Of a stretch of DNA of 64,000 bases, positions 45,388 through 54,559 are shown in pieces. Positions within the stretch are counted from its first letter, which is position 1. Each line of letters starts with the position of its first letter. The notes under the pieces were generated by a model. The model saw only the letters and a list, made by a program, of their open reading frames with translations, ran no database searches and was not told the origin of the DNA. The stretch comes from Desulfobacter sp. (lineage in GTDB: Bacteria; Desulfobacterota; Desulfobacteria; Desulfobacterales; Desulfobacteraceae), in NCBI GenBank assembly GCA_028768545.1, contig CP054838.1, forward strand, positions 4,337,001 through 4,401,000, given 5' to 3'. The translations under genes were made by a program, and so were the position numbers.

Positions 45388-46838
45388 GAGGGCGTTCAAA
45401 ATTCTGTGTCAGTTGAATGAAAGCTGATATACTCAGCTAAATAAGGAGAACTGACATGACCGAAGAAAACACCGAATTTGATTTTCAAAAAGCCCTTAAA
45501 GGCATCCAGGAAGGTAAACCCTTCACAGGTAAGGGCGGCGTCCTTACATCATTAATCAAAAATCTTGCTGAAGCTGCTCTTGAAGGAGAGTTGGAGTCCC
45601 ATCTCGGGCAGGAAGTTTCTGCCAACCGCCGTAATGGAAAAAGCAAAAAGACCATTAAATCCCTGGATGGTAAATTTGAGCTAAAAACCCCGCGTGACAG
45701 GGCCGGAACCTTCTCTCCACAGATCGTCAAAAAACATCAGACAACGCTCAGCGATGAAATTGAAAGAAAGATAATAGCCCTTTACGGCCTGGGCATGAGT
45801 TATAATGATATGGCTTCCCATTTACAGGAAATCTATGGACTTGAGATTTCAAATGCCACTCTGAGCACCATTACCGATAAAATCATCCATACCGTCAAAG
45901 AATGGCAGGCCAGGCCGTTGGAAAATGTGTACCCAATCGTATGGCTTGATGCCATACATTATAAAGTACGAGAAAACGGAAAGGTCGGCAGCAAAGCCGT
46001 TTACACAATTCTTGGGGTGAATATCGAGGGCCGCAAAGAGGTTCTTGGGCTGTACATATCCGAGAATGAGGGTGCGAACTTCTGGCTGCAGGTGTTAACA
46101 GACCTTTCAAACCGAGGGGTAAAAGATATCCTGATTGCCTGTGTTGATGGTCTAAAAGGTTTTCCCGAGGCCATTGAGACCATATTCCCGGACACAGAAG
46201 TTCAACTCTGCGTAGTCCACCAGATCCGAAATTCATTGAAATACGTTGGTTCCAAAAATAAAAAGGAATTTATGGCAGATCTAAAACGTGTTTATAAAGC
46301 GGTCAATAAGGATCTGGCCGAAGAAGAACTGGATATCTTGGAAAATAAATGGAATGACAAATACCCGATTGTGATAAAATCCTGGCGGAACAACTGGGAA
46401 CGCCTCAGTCATTTCTTTAAATATCCAGAAGAGATTCGACGGATAATATACACCACAAATACCATTGAGGCTGTGCATCGACAGTTTCGAAAACTGACCA
46501 AAACAAAGGGATCATTCCCGAACCAGGACAGCCTGTTAAAGCTGCTTTACATGGGGATCCAGAACGCCAGTAAAAAATGGACAATGCCGATTCAAAATTG
46601 GTCACTGACAATTTCCCAGTTGGCAATTTTCTTTGAAGGCCGGCTGGATAAAGAGCTGGGAATTTGATAGGGATTTATTTACAGATGGAAAAGATGGTTC
46701 CAGGAACTCCACTCCAGCAAAAGTCAACTCCTCCGACGTGGCTGATTGAAGGCCCATTCTCGGACCTGACTTTTACTTCCGCTGGCGCTGAGGCAGATCC
46801 GGGAACCGAAACCGTGACACAGAATTCTGAACATTCCC
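45388..46838 (+). mobile_element. IS256-family insertion sequence, copy 2 (innermost layer)
   Basis: 1451 bp. The left flank ends GTAGTGGACGC and the right flank starts TGAATTTACGTC, which are about 0.5 kb apart in the intact ISKra4-like element. No target duplication is present. This is the mark of an IS-adjacent deletion. Confidence 0.93.
45456..46667 (+). CDS. IS256-family transposase
   Basis: 403 residues, differing from the copy at 38.1 kb at a few positions (for example KVGSK for KVSSK and KKEFMAD for KKKFMAD). All DDE motifs are intact. Likely functional. Confidence 0.95.
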   Translation: MTEENTEFDFQKALKGIQEGKPFTGKGGVLTSLIKNLAEAALEGELESHLGQEVSANRRNGKSKKTIKSLDGKFELKTPRDRAGTFSPQIVKKHQTTLSDEIERKIIALYGLGMSYNDMASHLQEIYGLEISNATLSTITDKIIHTVKEWQARPLENVYPIVWLDAIHYKVRENGKVGSKAVYTILGVNIEGRKEVLGLYISENEGANFWLQVLTDLSNRGVKDILIACVDGLKGFPEAIETIFPDTEVQLCVVHQIRNSLKYVGSKNKKEFMADLKRVYKAVNKDLAEEELDILENKWNDKYPIVIKSWRNNWERLSHFFKYPEEIRRIIYTTNTIEAVHRQFRKLTKTKGSFPNQDSLLKLLYMGIQNASKKWTMPIQNWSLTISQLAIFFEGRLDKELGI

Positions 46839-47862
46839 TGAATTTACGTCTTAAAGGTCCATGCATCTTTTGGTATCGGGAGAATGCAGAAAAAATGATT
46901 ATGCTGCGATCATTTTATAAAGCAGGGCGTTGGAACTGCCTGAAGCAGATGGCAAACATGCACAATCCAGTGCCAGCGGTATAACCGGGAAAATGGGAAT
47001 GCGCCCGTCCTTTCAATGCACTGGGCGAACTACAGAAAAGGAAGTAAAAAAGCCAAAGTACATTGCGGATTTGACATTAATCACGGAATCCCAAACAAAA
47101 TCTTTTTGACTGAAGGCAACGGCGCTGAACGCACCTTTGTTCCCAAAATAGTTTCCAAGGGGCAAACAGGTGTTATGGATCGTGGATATCAATCCCATAA
47201 AGAATTTGACCTGCTTCAGGAGCAAGGCAAACATTTTGTCTGCCGTATAAAAACCAGGACAACAAGAACAATTATTGATAACCACGAGACCCCTTCCGAC
47301 AGCTACATTTTTTATGATGCACTGGTTAAACTTGGTACTCCGAATCAAAACCAGACGAAAAGGCCTGTTCGGGTTGTTGGCTATAAAATTGCTGGCGTCA
47401 AATACTATGTGGCAACTGACAGGCATGATTTAACAGCGGAACAAATAGCAACAATTTATAAACTCCGGTGGACCATTGAGGATTTTTTCAAATGGTGGAA
47501 AGAACATCTGAAGGTATATCATCTCATTGCCCGCAGTGAATACGGCCTTATGGTTCAGATTCTTGGCGGCCTTATCACTTACCTGTTACTGGCAATCCAT
47601 TGCCAAAAACAGTTTAATGAAAAGGTCACGATCAAAAGAATTCGGCAGCTGCGAACCGCCATTCTAAATGACCTGTTTGGCTGCGAGGAGCAGGGCTCTC
47701 ATAGTTCAAACAGGGACAATATTGTCAAAGATCAAAAAATTATTGAGCAAGCAAAAACCTAACCGGACATCACTGATTTTAACTGTCTTATTGCCTGCAA
47801 ATTTGATATATTATTTAAGTTGTGAAGTAAATTTTAAAATGCAAAGGGATGATTAAAATACT

Positions 47863-48933
47863 ATGAAGGTTGGCATCATTGGTCTGCCCCAGACAGGGAA
47901 AAAAACATTATTTCAGATTTTGACAGGCAACGAAATTACAGATCTTGCAAAGGCGTTTAAACCCGTTCCGGGCACTGCCGATATCCTCGACTCAAGGTTC
48001 AACACCCTGGTTGATATGTACGATCCTGACAAGCAGGTGCGCGCCCGGATTGATCTTGTGCTTCTGCCCAAGATGGAGGCGGAAACCATTTCCAAGGGAG
48101 ATATTTTCAAGGATATTGCGGACATGGATGCCATCTGCCATGTGGTCAGGGCCTTTGAAGATGATTCCATCTACCATGCCGAAGGGTCGGTGGATGCGCT
48201 CAGGGATTTTCATATGGTCAATTCAGAGCTGGTGATGCACGATCAGATCTTTGTTGAAAAACGGATTGAGCGTTTGGCGGCCATGGTCAAAAAGATCAAG
48301 GATGAAGACCAGAAAAAAGAGCTGGTCTTGATGGAGAAGATGCTGGTCCACCTGGAAGAGGAACTGCCCCTGCGCCTCATGGATTTGACAGAGGATGAAT
48401 CTAAAATGATCCGGTCATATCCGTTTATCACCTTGAAAAAACTGGTCATTGCCGTGAACGTCTCAGAGGATGACCTGGGCAATGAGGCCTTGCTCGAAGG
48501 ATTTAAGGAGAGTTGCGACAGGTTTATGATTGAGGTGATGCTGGTCTCAGCAAAGGTGGAGGCTGAAATTGCCCTGCTGGATACCCAGGAAGAAAAACAA
48601 GAGTTTCTTGAGGACCTGGGCATTAAGGCCACAGCCCTTGAAACCCTGACCTCCCTTTGTCTTAGTTCTTTGAATTTGATTTCTTTTTTTACTGTGGGCA
48701 AAGATGAGGTTCGTCAATGGCTGGTCCGCAAAGCGGCCAAGGCCCCGGTTGCCGCCGGAGTGATCCATTCAGACCTGGAGCGGGGATTTATCCGGGCCGA
48801 GGTCTTTAAATATGATGAACTGGTCTCCCTGGGGTCAGAGGCGGAGCTTAAGAAAAACGGCAAGTTTAATGTGGAAGGCAAGGATTATGTGGTTGAGGAC
48901 GGGGATATTTTAAATATTCGTTTTTCCGTATAA
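47863..48933 (+). CDS. YchF/Obg-like GTPase family protein with altered P-loop
   Basis: 356 residues with YchF organisation: N-terminal G domain (KVGIIGLPQTGKKTLFQILTG, then VPGTADILDSRFNTLVDMY, VVRAFEDDSI), helical insert (residues about 125-190), NVSEDD in place of NKxD, SAKVEAEIALL, and a C-terminal TGS-like domain (FFTVGKDEVRQW ... HSDLERGFIRAEVFKYDELV ... YVVEDGDILNIRFSV). The P-loop reads GLPQTGKKT where GLPNVGKST is normal, so the Ser/Thr that holds Mg2+ is displaced and nucleotide hydrolysis is doubtful. It may be a divergent paralogue. Confidence 0.88.
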   Translation: MKVGIIGLPQTGKKTLFQILTGNEITDLAKAFKPVPGTADILDSRFNTLVDMYDPDKQVRARIDLVLLPKMEAETISKGDIFKDIADMDAICHVVRAFEDDSIYHAEGSVDALRDFHMVNSELVMHDQIFVEKRIERLAAMVKKIKDEDQKKELVLMEKMLVHLEEELPLRLMDLTEDESKMIRSYPFITLKKLVIAVNVSEDDLGNEALLEGFKESCDRFMIEVMLVSAKVEAEIALLDTQEEKQEFLEDLGIKATALETLTSLCLSSLNLISFFTVGKDEVRQWLVRKAAKAPVAAGVIHSDLERGFIRAEVFKYDELVSLGSEAELKKNGKFNVEGKDYVVEDGDILNIRFSV

Positions 48934-48953
48934 GGCTTAGAAAAGATCAGGAC

Positions 48954-48998
48954 CCAAAGGCTGGGACGGCAGGTATGCCGCCTGGCCTTTGGTTTTTT
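48954..48998 (+). terminator. Rho-independent terminator after the YchF-like gene
   Basis: CCAAAGGC and GCCTTTGG form an 8-bp outer stem around an inner hairpin, followed by six T. This is a strong intrinsic terminator. The opposite-strand gene ends 14 bp further on. Confidence 0.8.
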
Positions 48999-49012
48999 AT
49001 GAATGCCTGGAT

Positions 49013-49417
49013 TTATTCAGGGGAATTGGCGTGGGCCTGGGTGATGCGGTCTTTGACATAGGCCATGTCCCCGGCATCATATTCGTAGAGGTCAAAGCAG
49101 CATGCGTCTTCTCCGAGAAGGCCCTCGGGAACAAAGTCGCCGGCCTCTTCAGGGTCTGTGACCATTTCGCCGTAGAAACAGACCGAGAGCCATCTGTCTT
49201 CAGGGTCATCATCAATCACGTCGACCATGGCAAAAAGGGGACGCTTGGTCTGGGCGGCATGACAGGGGCGCAGAGAATAGGTGACTCCGGGCCGGGCATT
49301 GAATTCCAGCCGGGTCTGATCAAGTCCTTTCAGGTGGTCCATTAATTCCACAAATGCCTTGCGGGTCCGGTTGTCATTGTCTTTCCATTCTGCGACAAAG
49401 GTTTCCAATTCAGTCAT
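49013..49417 (-). CDS. Conserved hypothetical protein
   Basis: 134 residues, acidic and soluble. It opens ELETFVAEWKDNDNRTRKAFVELMDHL, followed by SLRPCHAAQTKRPLFAMVDVIDDDPEDRWLSVCFYGEMVTDPEEAGDFVPEGLLGEDACCFDLYEYD, a well-formed alpha/beta domain with no motif I can name. It is the last gene of a pyrR-moaB-hypothetical unit, with a 3-bp gap. Confidence 0.65.
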   Translation of the reverse strand: MTELETFVAEWKDNDNRTRKAFVELMDHLKGLDQTRLEFNARPGVTYSLRPCHAAQTKRPLFAMVDVIDDDPEDRWLSVCFYGEMVTDPEEAGDFVPEGLLGEDACCFDLYEYDAGDMAYVKDRITQAHANSPE

Positions 49418-49420
49418 ATT

Positions 49421-49924
49421 CTATTCCTTTATGTGTTTTAACAGATGTCCGAGTTCCGGAAATATCAGTGAGTTACAGGCGAGTTTGCAGGCGTTGAGGC
49501 TGCCTGGCATGCAAAAGACAATTCTGCCTTGTACTATGCCGGCCGTGGCCCTGGACATGATGGCGGCAGAGTCGATCTGCTCAAAGCTGAGCTGGGCAAA
49601 CACAGGGCCAAAAGCCGTAAGTTCCTTGTCAAATAAGGGGCGGACCGCTTCAATGGTGACATCCTTCGGGCTGATGCCGGTGCCTCCGGTCATGATCACG
49701 GCATCCGGGCAAACTCTTTCGGTAATATGGACCAGAAGATCCCTTATGGCCGCAATTTCATCGGTAACCACCTGGTGGATGACCACCTCATGACCTTCTT
49801 TTTTAGCCTGCTTTTTGATCCAGGTCCCGGCTTTATCATTTTCCAGTGTTCTTGTGGTGGAAACCGAGACCACGGCAATGCTCAGTTTTACAGGGCTTGA
49901 TTTTTTATGTAAAAGGCTGCTCAT
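49421..49924 (-). CDS. moaB: Molybdenum cofactor biosynthesis protein MoaB
   Basis: 167 residues of the MoaB/Mog fold. VIMTGGTGISPKDVTIEAVRPLF carries the adenylation-site GGTG and Asp, and GIVQGRIVFCMPGSLNACKLA the product-binding loop (PGS). It adenylates molybdopterin before metal insertion, or is a MogA relative. Lies opposite to mobA/moaE/moaC, which are in the same pathway. Confidence 0.92.
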   Translation of the reverse strand: MSSLLHKKSSPVKLSIAVVSVSTTRTLENDKAGTWIKKQAKKEGHEVVIHQVVTDEIAAIRDLLVHITERVCPDAVIMTGGTGISPKDVTIEAVRPLFDKELTAFGPVFAQLSFEQIDSAAIMSRATAGIVQGRIVFCMPGSLNACKLACNSLIFPELGHLLKHIKE

Positions 49925-49927
49925 GAT

Positions 49928-50464
49928 TTATAATAGTTCCTTGTATACGCTGTCTTCCTTGTCATGTTCCTTTACAAGCACATGGATCATGTCCAAAGGT
50001 TCGGTATCTTGAAATATGCCTTTGTAATCGGCTTGAATGGGCAGCTCCCGATGACCTCTGTCCACGAGAATGGCAAGCTCGATGCGGGCAGGCCGTCCAA
50101 AATCCATCAGGGCATCCATGGCAGCCCTGATGGTTCTGCCGGTGAACAGCACATCATCCACAAGGATGATGTTTTTATCGTCCACTGAAAAGGGAATCTT
50201 GGACGGCCTTACAATGGGCTGATGACTGATTTTGGTCCAGTCGTCCCGGTACATGTTGATGTCCATGCTGCCCACGGGAATCTGACTGCCTTCAATGTCC
50301 AGGATCTGGTCTGCCAGCCGTTTGGCCAGAAAATCTCCCCGGGTCTGGATTCCGACCAGGGCCAGGTTTTGAACTCCCTTATGGGTTTCGATGATTTCAT
50401 ATGCGATTCTGGTGATGATCCGTTTGAAATCCTGATGGTTGAGAATGTTTTTTTTGTGTTTCAT
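49928..50464 (-). CDS. pyrR: Bifunctional PyrR-type regulator/uracil phosphoribosyltransferase
   Basis: 178 residues from MKHKKNIL. A longer start (50551) adds a basic tail not seen in the family. It has the PRPP motif NIILVDDVLFTGRTIRAAMDAL, RGDFLAKRLAD and the PyrR-type DRGHRELPIQADYKG. PyrR binds pyr mRNA in Gram-positive bacteria. In proteobacteria the protein may be mainly a uracil phosphoribosyltransferase. No pyr genes are adjacent. Confidence 0.88.
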   Translation of the reverse strand: MKHKKNILNHQDFKRIITRIAYEIIETHKGVQNLALVGIQTRGDFLAKRLADQILDIEGSQIPVGSMDINMYRDDWTKISHQPIVRPSKIPFSVDDKNIILVDDVLFTGRTIRAAMDALMDFGRPARIELAILVDRGHRELPIQADYKGIFQDTEPLDMIHVLVKEHDKEDSVYKELL

Positions 50465-50611
50465 ACCCTGCCTTTTTATAGATTTTCTTTTGGCTGTAAA
50501 TTTACCTATCATCTTTTTTTTGCCACGGCAACACCTTGATTTTAAGTCCAAGATCCTATAGTCAAGTGGGGATGAACTTTAGCAAGAAAAAAACCGGGGA
50601 ATACACGTATT

Positions 50612-51220
50612 TTGGAAAAAATTGATTGTACAGGGGTCATTCTGGCCGGTGGGAAAAACAGCCGGCTTCCCGGGAAAAAAAAAGCATTTCACCAGGTGGG
50701 AGAAACGATCATCCTGGATAAGATTTATTCTCTTTTTTCCAAATTGTTCAGTCAGGTGATCCTGGTGGTGAATGATCCAAAGGAATTTGCATCCATGGAT
50801 GCCCTGGTGGTCACGGATATCATTCCTGCAGGATGCGCACTGGCAGGCCTTCACACAGGACTTTTCTACTCAGCCTCTCCATGGATTTACGCCACGGCCT
50901 GCGATGTGCCCTTTATCAGTGAAACCGTGATTCAATACCTGTTGAGCCAAAGAACATCGAAAAAGGAAATTATTATTCCTCGAACCCGGGAAGGTCTGGA
51001 ACCCTTATCCGCTCTCTATCACAAATCCTGTCTGCCACGGATGGAAACAAATTTGAGCCGGCAGCGGTTTATGATTAAAAAATGTTTTACGCCCAAAAAA
51101 GTGCTTGAGGTATTGCCTGAGACATTGGAAACGCTGGATCCAAAGATGCGGTTTAAATTTAACGTCAATACGCCTGAGGACCTGGCATTGGCAAGGACCA
51201 TGGCCGGGGAGTCGTCCTGA
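50612..51220 (+). CDS. mobA: Molybdenum cofactor guanylyltransferase
   Basis: 202 residues from TTG with GGGGAA upstream. It begins TGVILAGGKNSRLPGKKKAF, the GTP-binding L-A-G-G-x-S-R-x-G-x-x-K motif in a slightly altered form, followed by ATACDVPFIS (metal-binding DVP) and ending FKFNVNTPEDLALA. MobA attaches GMP to molybdopterin to make the bis-MGD cofactor of formate dehydrogenases and related enzymes. First of the mobA-moaE-moaC-rmuC-mltA series. Confidence 0.88.
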   Translation: MEKIDCTGVILAGGKNSRLPGKKKAFHQVGETIILDKIYSLFSKLFSQVILVVNDPKEFASMDALVVTDIIPAGCALAGLHTGLFYSASPWIYATACDVPFISETVIQYLLSQRTSKKEIIIPRTREGLEPLSALYHKSCLPRMETNLSRQRFMIKKCFTPKKVLEVLPETLETLDPKMRFKFNVNTPEDLALARTMAGESS

Positions 51221-51278
51221 CCGGATTGTTTTGAACCCCTGAATTTAACCGAAGACTGATAATTTTTAAGGAGGCCCC

Positions 51279-51638
51279 ATGGATTTACCTGCAATGATCA
51301 ATGAAATGAGAAACCATCCGGATTTTTCCAAAGCCGGCATGGTGCTTTACCATAACGGGGTGGTCCGGGCCACCTCCAGAGAGGGAGAGGCCGTCACAGG
51401 GCTTGAGGTCAAGGTGGACCATAAGCGTTTAGACGAGATTTTGGCCCAGGCCAGGTCACAACCGGGGATTGTGGAAGTCCTGGTTCATATAGAGGCTGAC
51501 AAGCCTTTGACCGTAGGAGATGATGTCATGTTCCTGGCCGTTGCCGGTGATATTCGTGAACATGTGATCGAGACCCTGACCCATACCCTGAATCGGATCA
51601 AAGGGGAAGCCACATCCAAAACCCAGATTTTTGCCTGA
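51279..51638 (+). CDS. moaE: MoaE-like molybdopterin synthase catalytic subunit
   Basis: 119 residues after AAGGAGG. The MoaE pattern is visible: GMVLYHNGVVRATSREG, GLEVKVDHKRLDEIL, VEVLVHIEADKPLTVGDDVMFLAVAGDIREHVIETLTHTLNRIK. It is a short form, and the usual C-terminal K-x-P-x-WK is shifted or absent (IKGEATSKTQIFA). MoaE inserts two sulfurs into precursor Z with MoaD, which is not encoded nearby. Confidence 0.85.
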   Translation: MDLPAMINEMRNHPDFSKAGMVLYHNGVVRATSREGEAVTGLEVKVDHKRLDEILAQARSQPGIVEVLVHIEADKPLTVGDDVMFLAVAGDIREHVIETLTHTLNRIKGEATSKTQIFA

Positions 51639-51670
51639 TCCCTTAATTTTTTGACCAGCAAGGAGTGACA

Positions 51671-52153
51671 ATGAAGGAATTTACCCATTTGGATGACCAG
51701 GGCCGGGTCAGAATGGTGGATGTGGGCAATAAAGCCCCCACCAAAAGGCAGGCCATTGCCAGGGGGCGTATTACCATGACCCCGGAGACCCTGAGCATGA
51801 TTCTGGATGAAAAGGTTAAAAAGGGAAACGTGCTTGAGACCGCACGGATCGCCGGTGTTATGGCGGCCAAAAAGACCTGGGATCTGATTCCCATGTGCCA
51901 TCCCATCAACCTGACCTATGCCAGGGTTGATTTTTTACCCAACCGGCCCATCAATGCCATTGACATTGAGGCCGAGGTCTCTTTGACAGAGAAAACCGGG
52001 GTGGAAATGGAGGCGTTGACAGCCGTTTCTGTTGCGGCCCTGACCATTTATGACATGTGCAAGGCCTATGACAAGGCCATGGAAATATCCAATATCCACC
52101 TGGCGGCCAAATCCGGGGGAAAAAGCGGCACCTATCGTTCGGAAAAGACCTGA
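51671..52153 (+). CDS. moaC: Cyclic pyranopterin monophosphate synthase
   Basis: 160 residues. AGGAG at 51661-51665 marks the ATG at 51671 as start. The signature DLIPMCHPINLTYARVDF, with KTGVEMEALTAVSVAALTIYDMCKAYDKAM near the C-terminus, is complete. With MoaA it converts GTP to cPMP, the first molybdopterin step. It overlaps rmuC by one base (TGATG). Confidence 0.95.
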   Translation: MKEFTHLDDQGRVRMVDVGNKAPTKRQAIARGRITMTPETLSMILDEKVKKGNVLETARIAGVMAAKKTWDLIPMCHPINLTYARVDFLPNRPINAIDIEAEVSLTEKTGVEMEALTAVSVAALTIYDMCKAYDKAMEISNIHLAAKSGGKSGTYRSEKT

Positions 52154-53334
52154 TGACAGGGATTACCATGGAACAGCTTGGGTTTTTCAGTGCCGGCCTT
52201 GCTGCCGGCATTGTGCTTGCCGCATTGGCTGCCCGGTTCGGCCTGTTTTTTTTTGCCGACCGGTTCAGGGAATTGTCCTCCCAGGCCCTGTATGAGAATT
52301 CTTTAAAATTCATGGACCTTGCCCAGTCCCATTTTAAGGGGTATGTGCAGGAGGCGCGGCACGATTTTAAGGCCAAGGGGGACGAGATAAAGCAGGCTGT
52401 GGACCCGGTTCACAGGGTGCTGGACAAATATGAACAGCGCCTGGGAATTATGGAAAAGGACAGGGAACATGCCTTTGGTTCCATCAGCCGTTATTTGACA
52501 GAGATGGCCAAGACCCAGCAGCAGCTTTATCTGGAAACCGGAAATCTGGTCAAAGCCCTTCGGGTGCCCCATGTCAGAGGGCGCTGGGGAGAGATTACCC
52601 TGAAAAGGGTGGCTGAACTTTCCGGCATGGCCGAGTATTGTGACTTTTTTGAGCAGGCCGTAGAAGGGCAGGGCAAAGGGGCTTTGCGTCCGGATATGGT
52701 GGTCACCCTGCCGGGCAGCCGGAAGATCGTGGTGGATGCCAAAGTGCCTTTGATGGCCTATCTGGATGCTCTAGAAGCCTGTGATGAAAAAGAGAGAAAC
52801 GCCAGGATGAGGGCCCATGCCGGACAGGTCCTGGCCCATGTTTCCCAATTGTCATCCAAGCAGTATTGGTCGGCATTTACCCCGAGCCCTGAGTTTGTTG
52901 TGCTTTTTATCCCCGGTGAAAATTTTTTTTCCGCAGCCCTTTCCCAGAAGCCGGATCTCATTGAAAAAGCAATTGAACAGGGCGTGATTCTGGCCACCCC
53001 GACCACCCTCATTGCCATGCTCAAGGCAATATCCTATTCCTGGCGCCAGCAAAAGGGATATGAAAATGCAGAAGCCATAAGAGATTTGGGGTCTGAGCTT
53101 TTTAGCAGGCTTTCCACCATGACCGACCATATGAACCGCCTTGGAAAGGATATTGAAAAAACAGCCGCCACCTTCAACAGGACCGCAGGGGCCATGGAAA
53201 CACGGGTGATGGCCTCGGCCCGAAAATTTGAAACCCTGTCTGTGGCCTCCGCTCCCTTGCCTGAGCTGTCTTCTATTTCCCATGAAAAGAGCGTCACCCG
53301 TCACCTGGTAAAAAGGACAATGACCGATGACTAG
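52153..53334 (+). CDS. rmuC: DNA recombination protein RmuC
   Basis: 393 residues. An N-terminal membrane anchor (about 6-30), a helical coiled-coil region to residue 130, and the RmuC nuclease-like core: LRVPHVRGRWGEITLKRVAELSGM, GALRPDMVVTLPGSRKIVVDAKVP, with the Asp and Glu-x-Lys residues of the PD-(D/E)XK fold, then IPGENFFSAAL and TPTTLIAMLKAI. RmuC limits DNA inversions between short repeats, notable in an inversion-bearing window. It overlaps mltA by 8 bp. Confidence 0.92.
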   Translation: MTGITMEQLGFFSAGLAAGIVLAALAARFGLFFFADRFRELSSQALYENSLKFMDLAQSHFKGYVQEARHDFKAKGDEIKQAVDPVHRVLDKYEQRLGIMEKDREHAFGSISRYLTEMAKTQQQLYLETGNLVKALRVPHVRGRWGEITLKRVAELSGMAEYCDFFEQAVEGQGKGALRPDMVVTLPGSRKIVVDAKVPLMAYLDALEACDEKERNARMRAHAGQVLAHVSQLSSKQYWSAFTPSPEFVVLFIPGENFFSAALSQKPDLIEKAIEQGVILATPTTLIAMLKAISYSWRQQKGYENAEAIRDLGSELFSRLSTMTDHMNRLGKDIEKTAATFNRTAGAMETRVMASARKFETLSVASAPLPELSSISHEKSVTRHLVKRTMTDD

Positions 53335-54559
53335 CGCAAACAGTTTAGAGCAGCCCCCCTTTAAACGGGCAGTGGTTTTGTTTTTTTTTCTGGTGTTAAG
53401 CCTTATCCTTTTTACCGGATGCCGGGGCAAAACCACTCCAGAGGATGTGGTGCAGGTCCCTGTGGTAAAAATATCTTCAAGGCAGTATCCTAAATTTTTG
53501 GACACCCTGGGATTTGAGAATCTTGAATCCGCCATTGACCAGAGCCTGGTTTATTTTAACCGGGTGCCCCCGACCCGGACCTATGTGTACGGCAAGGATC
53601 AATACGATGCCGTTCACATGATCCATTCCCTTGAGACCTTTAAACAATTTTTAATTGGCCGTCCCACCGGGCCTGAATTGAATCAATTTATCCGCAAGTG
53701 GTTTCATGTGTATAAAAGCGTGGGAAATACCAATGGACAGGTGCTGTTTACAGGATATTTTGAGCCCACTTACAAGGGCAGCCTGACCCGAAGCGACAAT
53801 TTTTCCTTTCCGGTATATTCCATGCCCCAAGATCTTTTCCAGATTGATCTGTCCAAATTTTCAGACAAGTATAAGGGGCATAAACGCCTCATGGCCCGGG
53901 TGGCCCAAGAGACCGGCCAGGTTTTGCCCTATTATGCCAGAAAAGAGATTAATACCACCCCTGATTTTGAAAAAAGGGCAGAACCTGTGGTCTGGCTGGC
54001 CTCCAGGGTGGACCGGTTTTTTCTGGAGATCCAGGGATCGGGCCGGATGGCTTTGGAAAACGGAGAAGAACTCAGGGTTCACTATGCCGGATCCAACGGT
54101 AATGCCTATAGATCCGTTGGCAGGTATTTGATTGATAAAAATGAGATCCCCCGGGAGAAAATGTCCATGCAGGCCATCCGTGAATGGCTGGAGAAAAATC
54201 CCTCTCAAATGGATGAGGTGCTGCATTTTAACAAGAGCGTTGTGTTTTTTAAGGCAGGCAAGGGAGGCCCCTTTGGCAGTATCGGCGTGGCCATCACCCC
54301 GTTGCGGGCCATTGCCACAGACCCCAAGGTCTTTCCCAAGGGGGGGCTGGCCTTTGTTGAGACGGCGCTGCCCGGAAAAGAGAACCAGCCTAAAGATGAG
54401 TGGGAACGGGCCTCGTTTTTTGCTTTAAACCAGGATACGGGCGGGGCCATCAAAGGGCCGGGCCGGGTGGATATCTTCTGCGGAAACAGGAACTGGGCCG
54501 AATTTACAGCCGGCCATATGACAGCCCATGGGCAGATCTATTTTCTGGTGATGAAATAA
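53327..54559 (+). CDS. mltA: Membrane-bound lytic murein transglycosylase A
   Basis: 410 residues. A hydrophobic signal with FTGC near residue 29 suggests a lipoprotein. The MltA domain (VLFTGYFEPTYKGSLTRS, Asp of the catalytic region) precedes the 3D domain (SIGVAITPLRAIATDPKVFPKGG, INQDTGGAIKGPGRVDIFCG) containing three conserved Asp. It cleaves peptidoglycan glycan strands to form 1,6-anhydro products at the outer membrane. Confidence 0.93.
   Translation: MTSANSLEQPPFKRAVVLFFFLVLSLILFTGCRGKTTPEDVVQVPVVKISSRQYPKFLDTLGFENLESAIDQSLVYFNRVPPTRTYVYGKDQYDAVHMIHSLETFKQFLIGRPTGPELNQFIRKWFHVYKSVGNTNGQVLFTGYFEPTYKGSLTRSDNFSFPVYSMPQDLFQIDLSKFSDKYKGHKRLMARVAQETGQVLPYYARKEINTTPDFEKRAEPVVWLASRVDRFFLEIQGSGRMALENGEELRVHYAGSNGNAYRSVGRYLIDKNEIPREKMSMQAIREWLEKNPSQMDEVLHFNKSVVFFKAGKGGPFGSIGVAITPLRAIATDPKVFPKGGLAFVETALPGKENQPKDEWERASFFALNQDTGGAIKGPGRVDIFCGNRNWAEFTAGHMTAHGQIYFLVMK

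Larger units (their letters stand above)
44545..47006 (+). mobile_element. ISKra4-like element (middle layer), with IS256 inside and an internal deletion
   Basis: Terminal repeats are perfect over 24 bp (begins GGGCGCATTCCCATTTTCCC). An 8-bp duplication GTCCTTTC (44537-44544 and 47007-47014) lies in the IS4 transposase gene. Its first frame (44640-44828, 62 residues) ends beside a T8A8 tract. A -1 shift in the A run joins it to the transposase frame beginning with KIQASVDSSEQVDQEKEL. The transposase is cut at YVVDA by IS256, and about half a kilobase of its 3' part is missing. Only the last 168 bp (from GAATTTACGTC) remains. Confidence 0.88.
44249..47762 (+). pseudogene. IS4-family transposase interrupted by ISKra4-like element
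   Basis: The 5' part runs from MTFEDQ at 44249 to 44544 and the 3' part from 47015 to 47762. The break lies after SLINAVLS, just behind the first catalytic Asp. The YREK motif is in the 3' part. The gene cannot make a complete enzyme. Confidence 0.9.
44013..47775 (+). mobile_element. IS4-family insertion sequence, copy 3, interrupted by ISKra4-like and IS256 elements
   Basis: Outer layer of a three-level nest. End repeats are intact and a perfect 9-bp duplication ATTTTAACT flanks it (44004-44012 and 47776-47784). Without the inner element it would be 1293 bp. A 19-bp deletion removes one arm of the hairpin before the transposase, and one extra T shifts the first codons out of frame. Confidence 0.93.
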
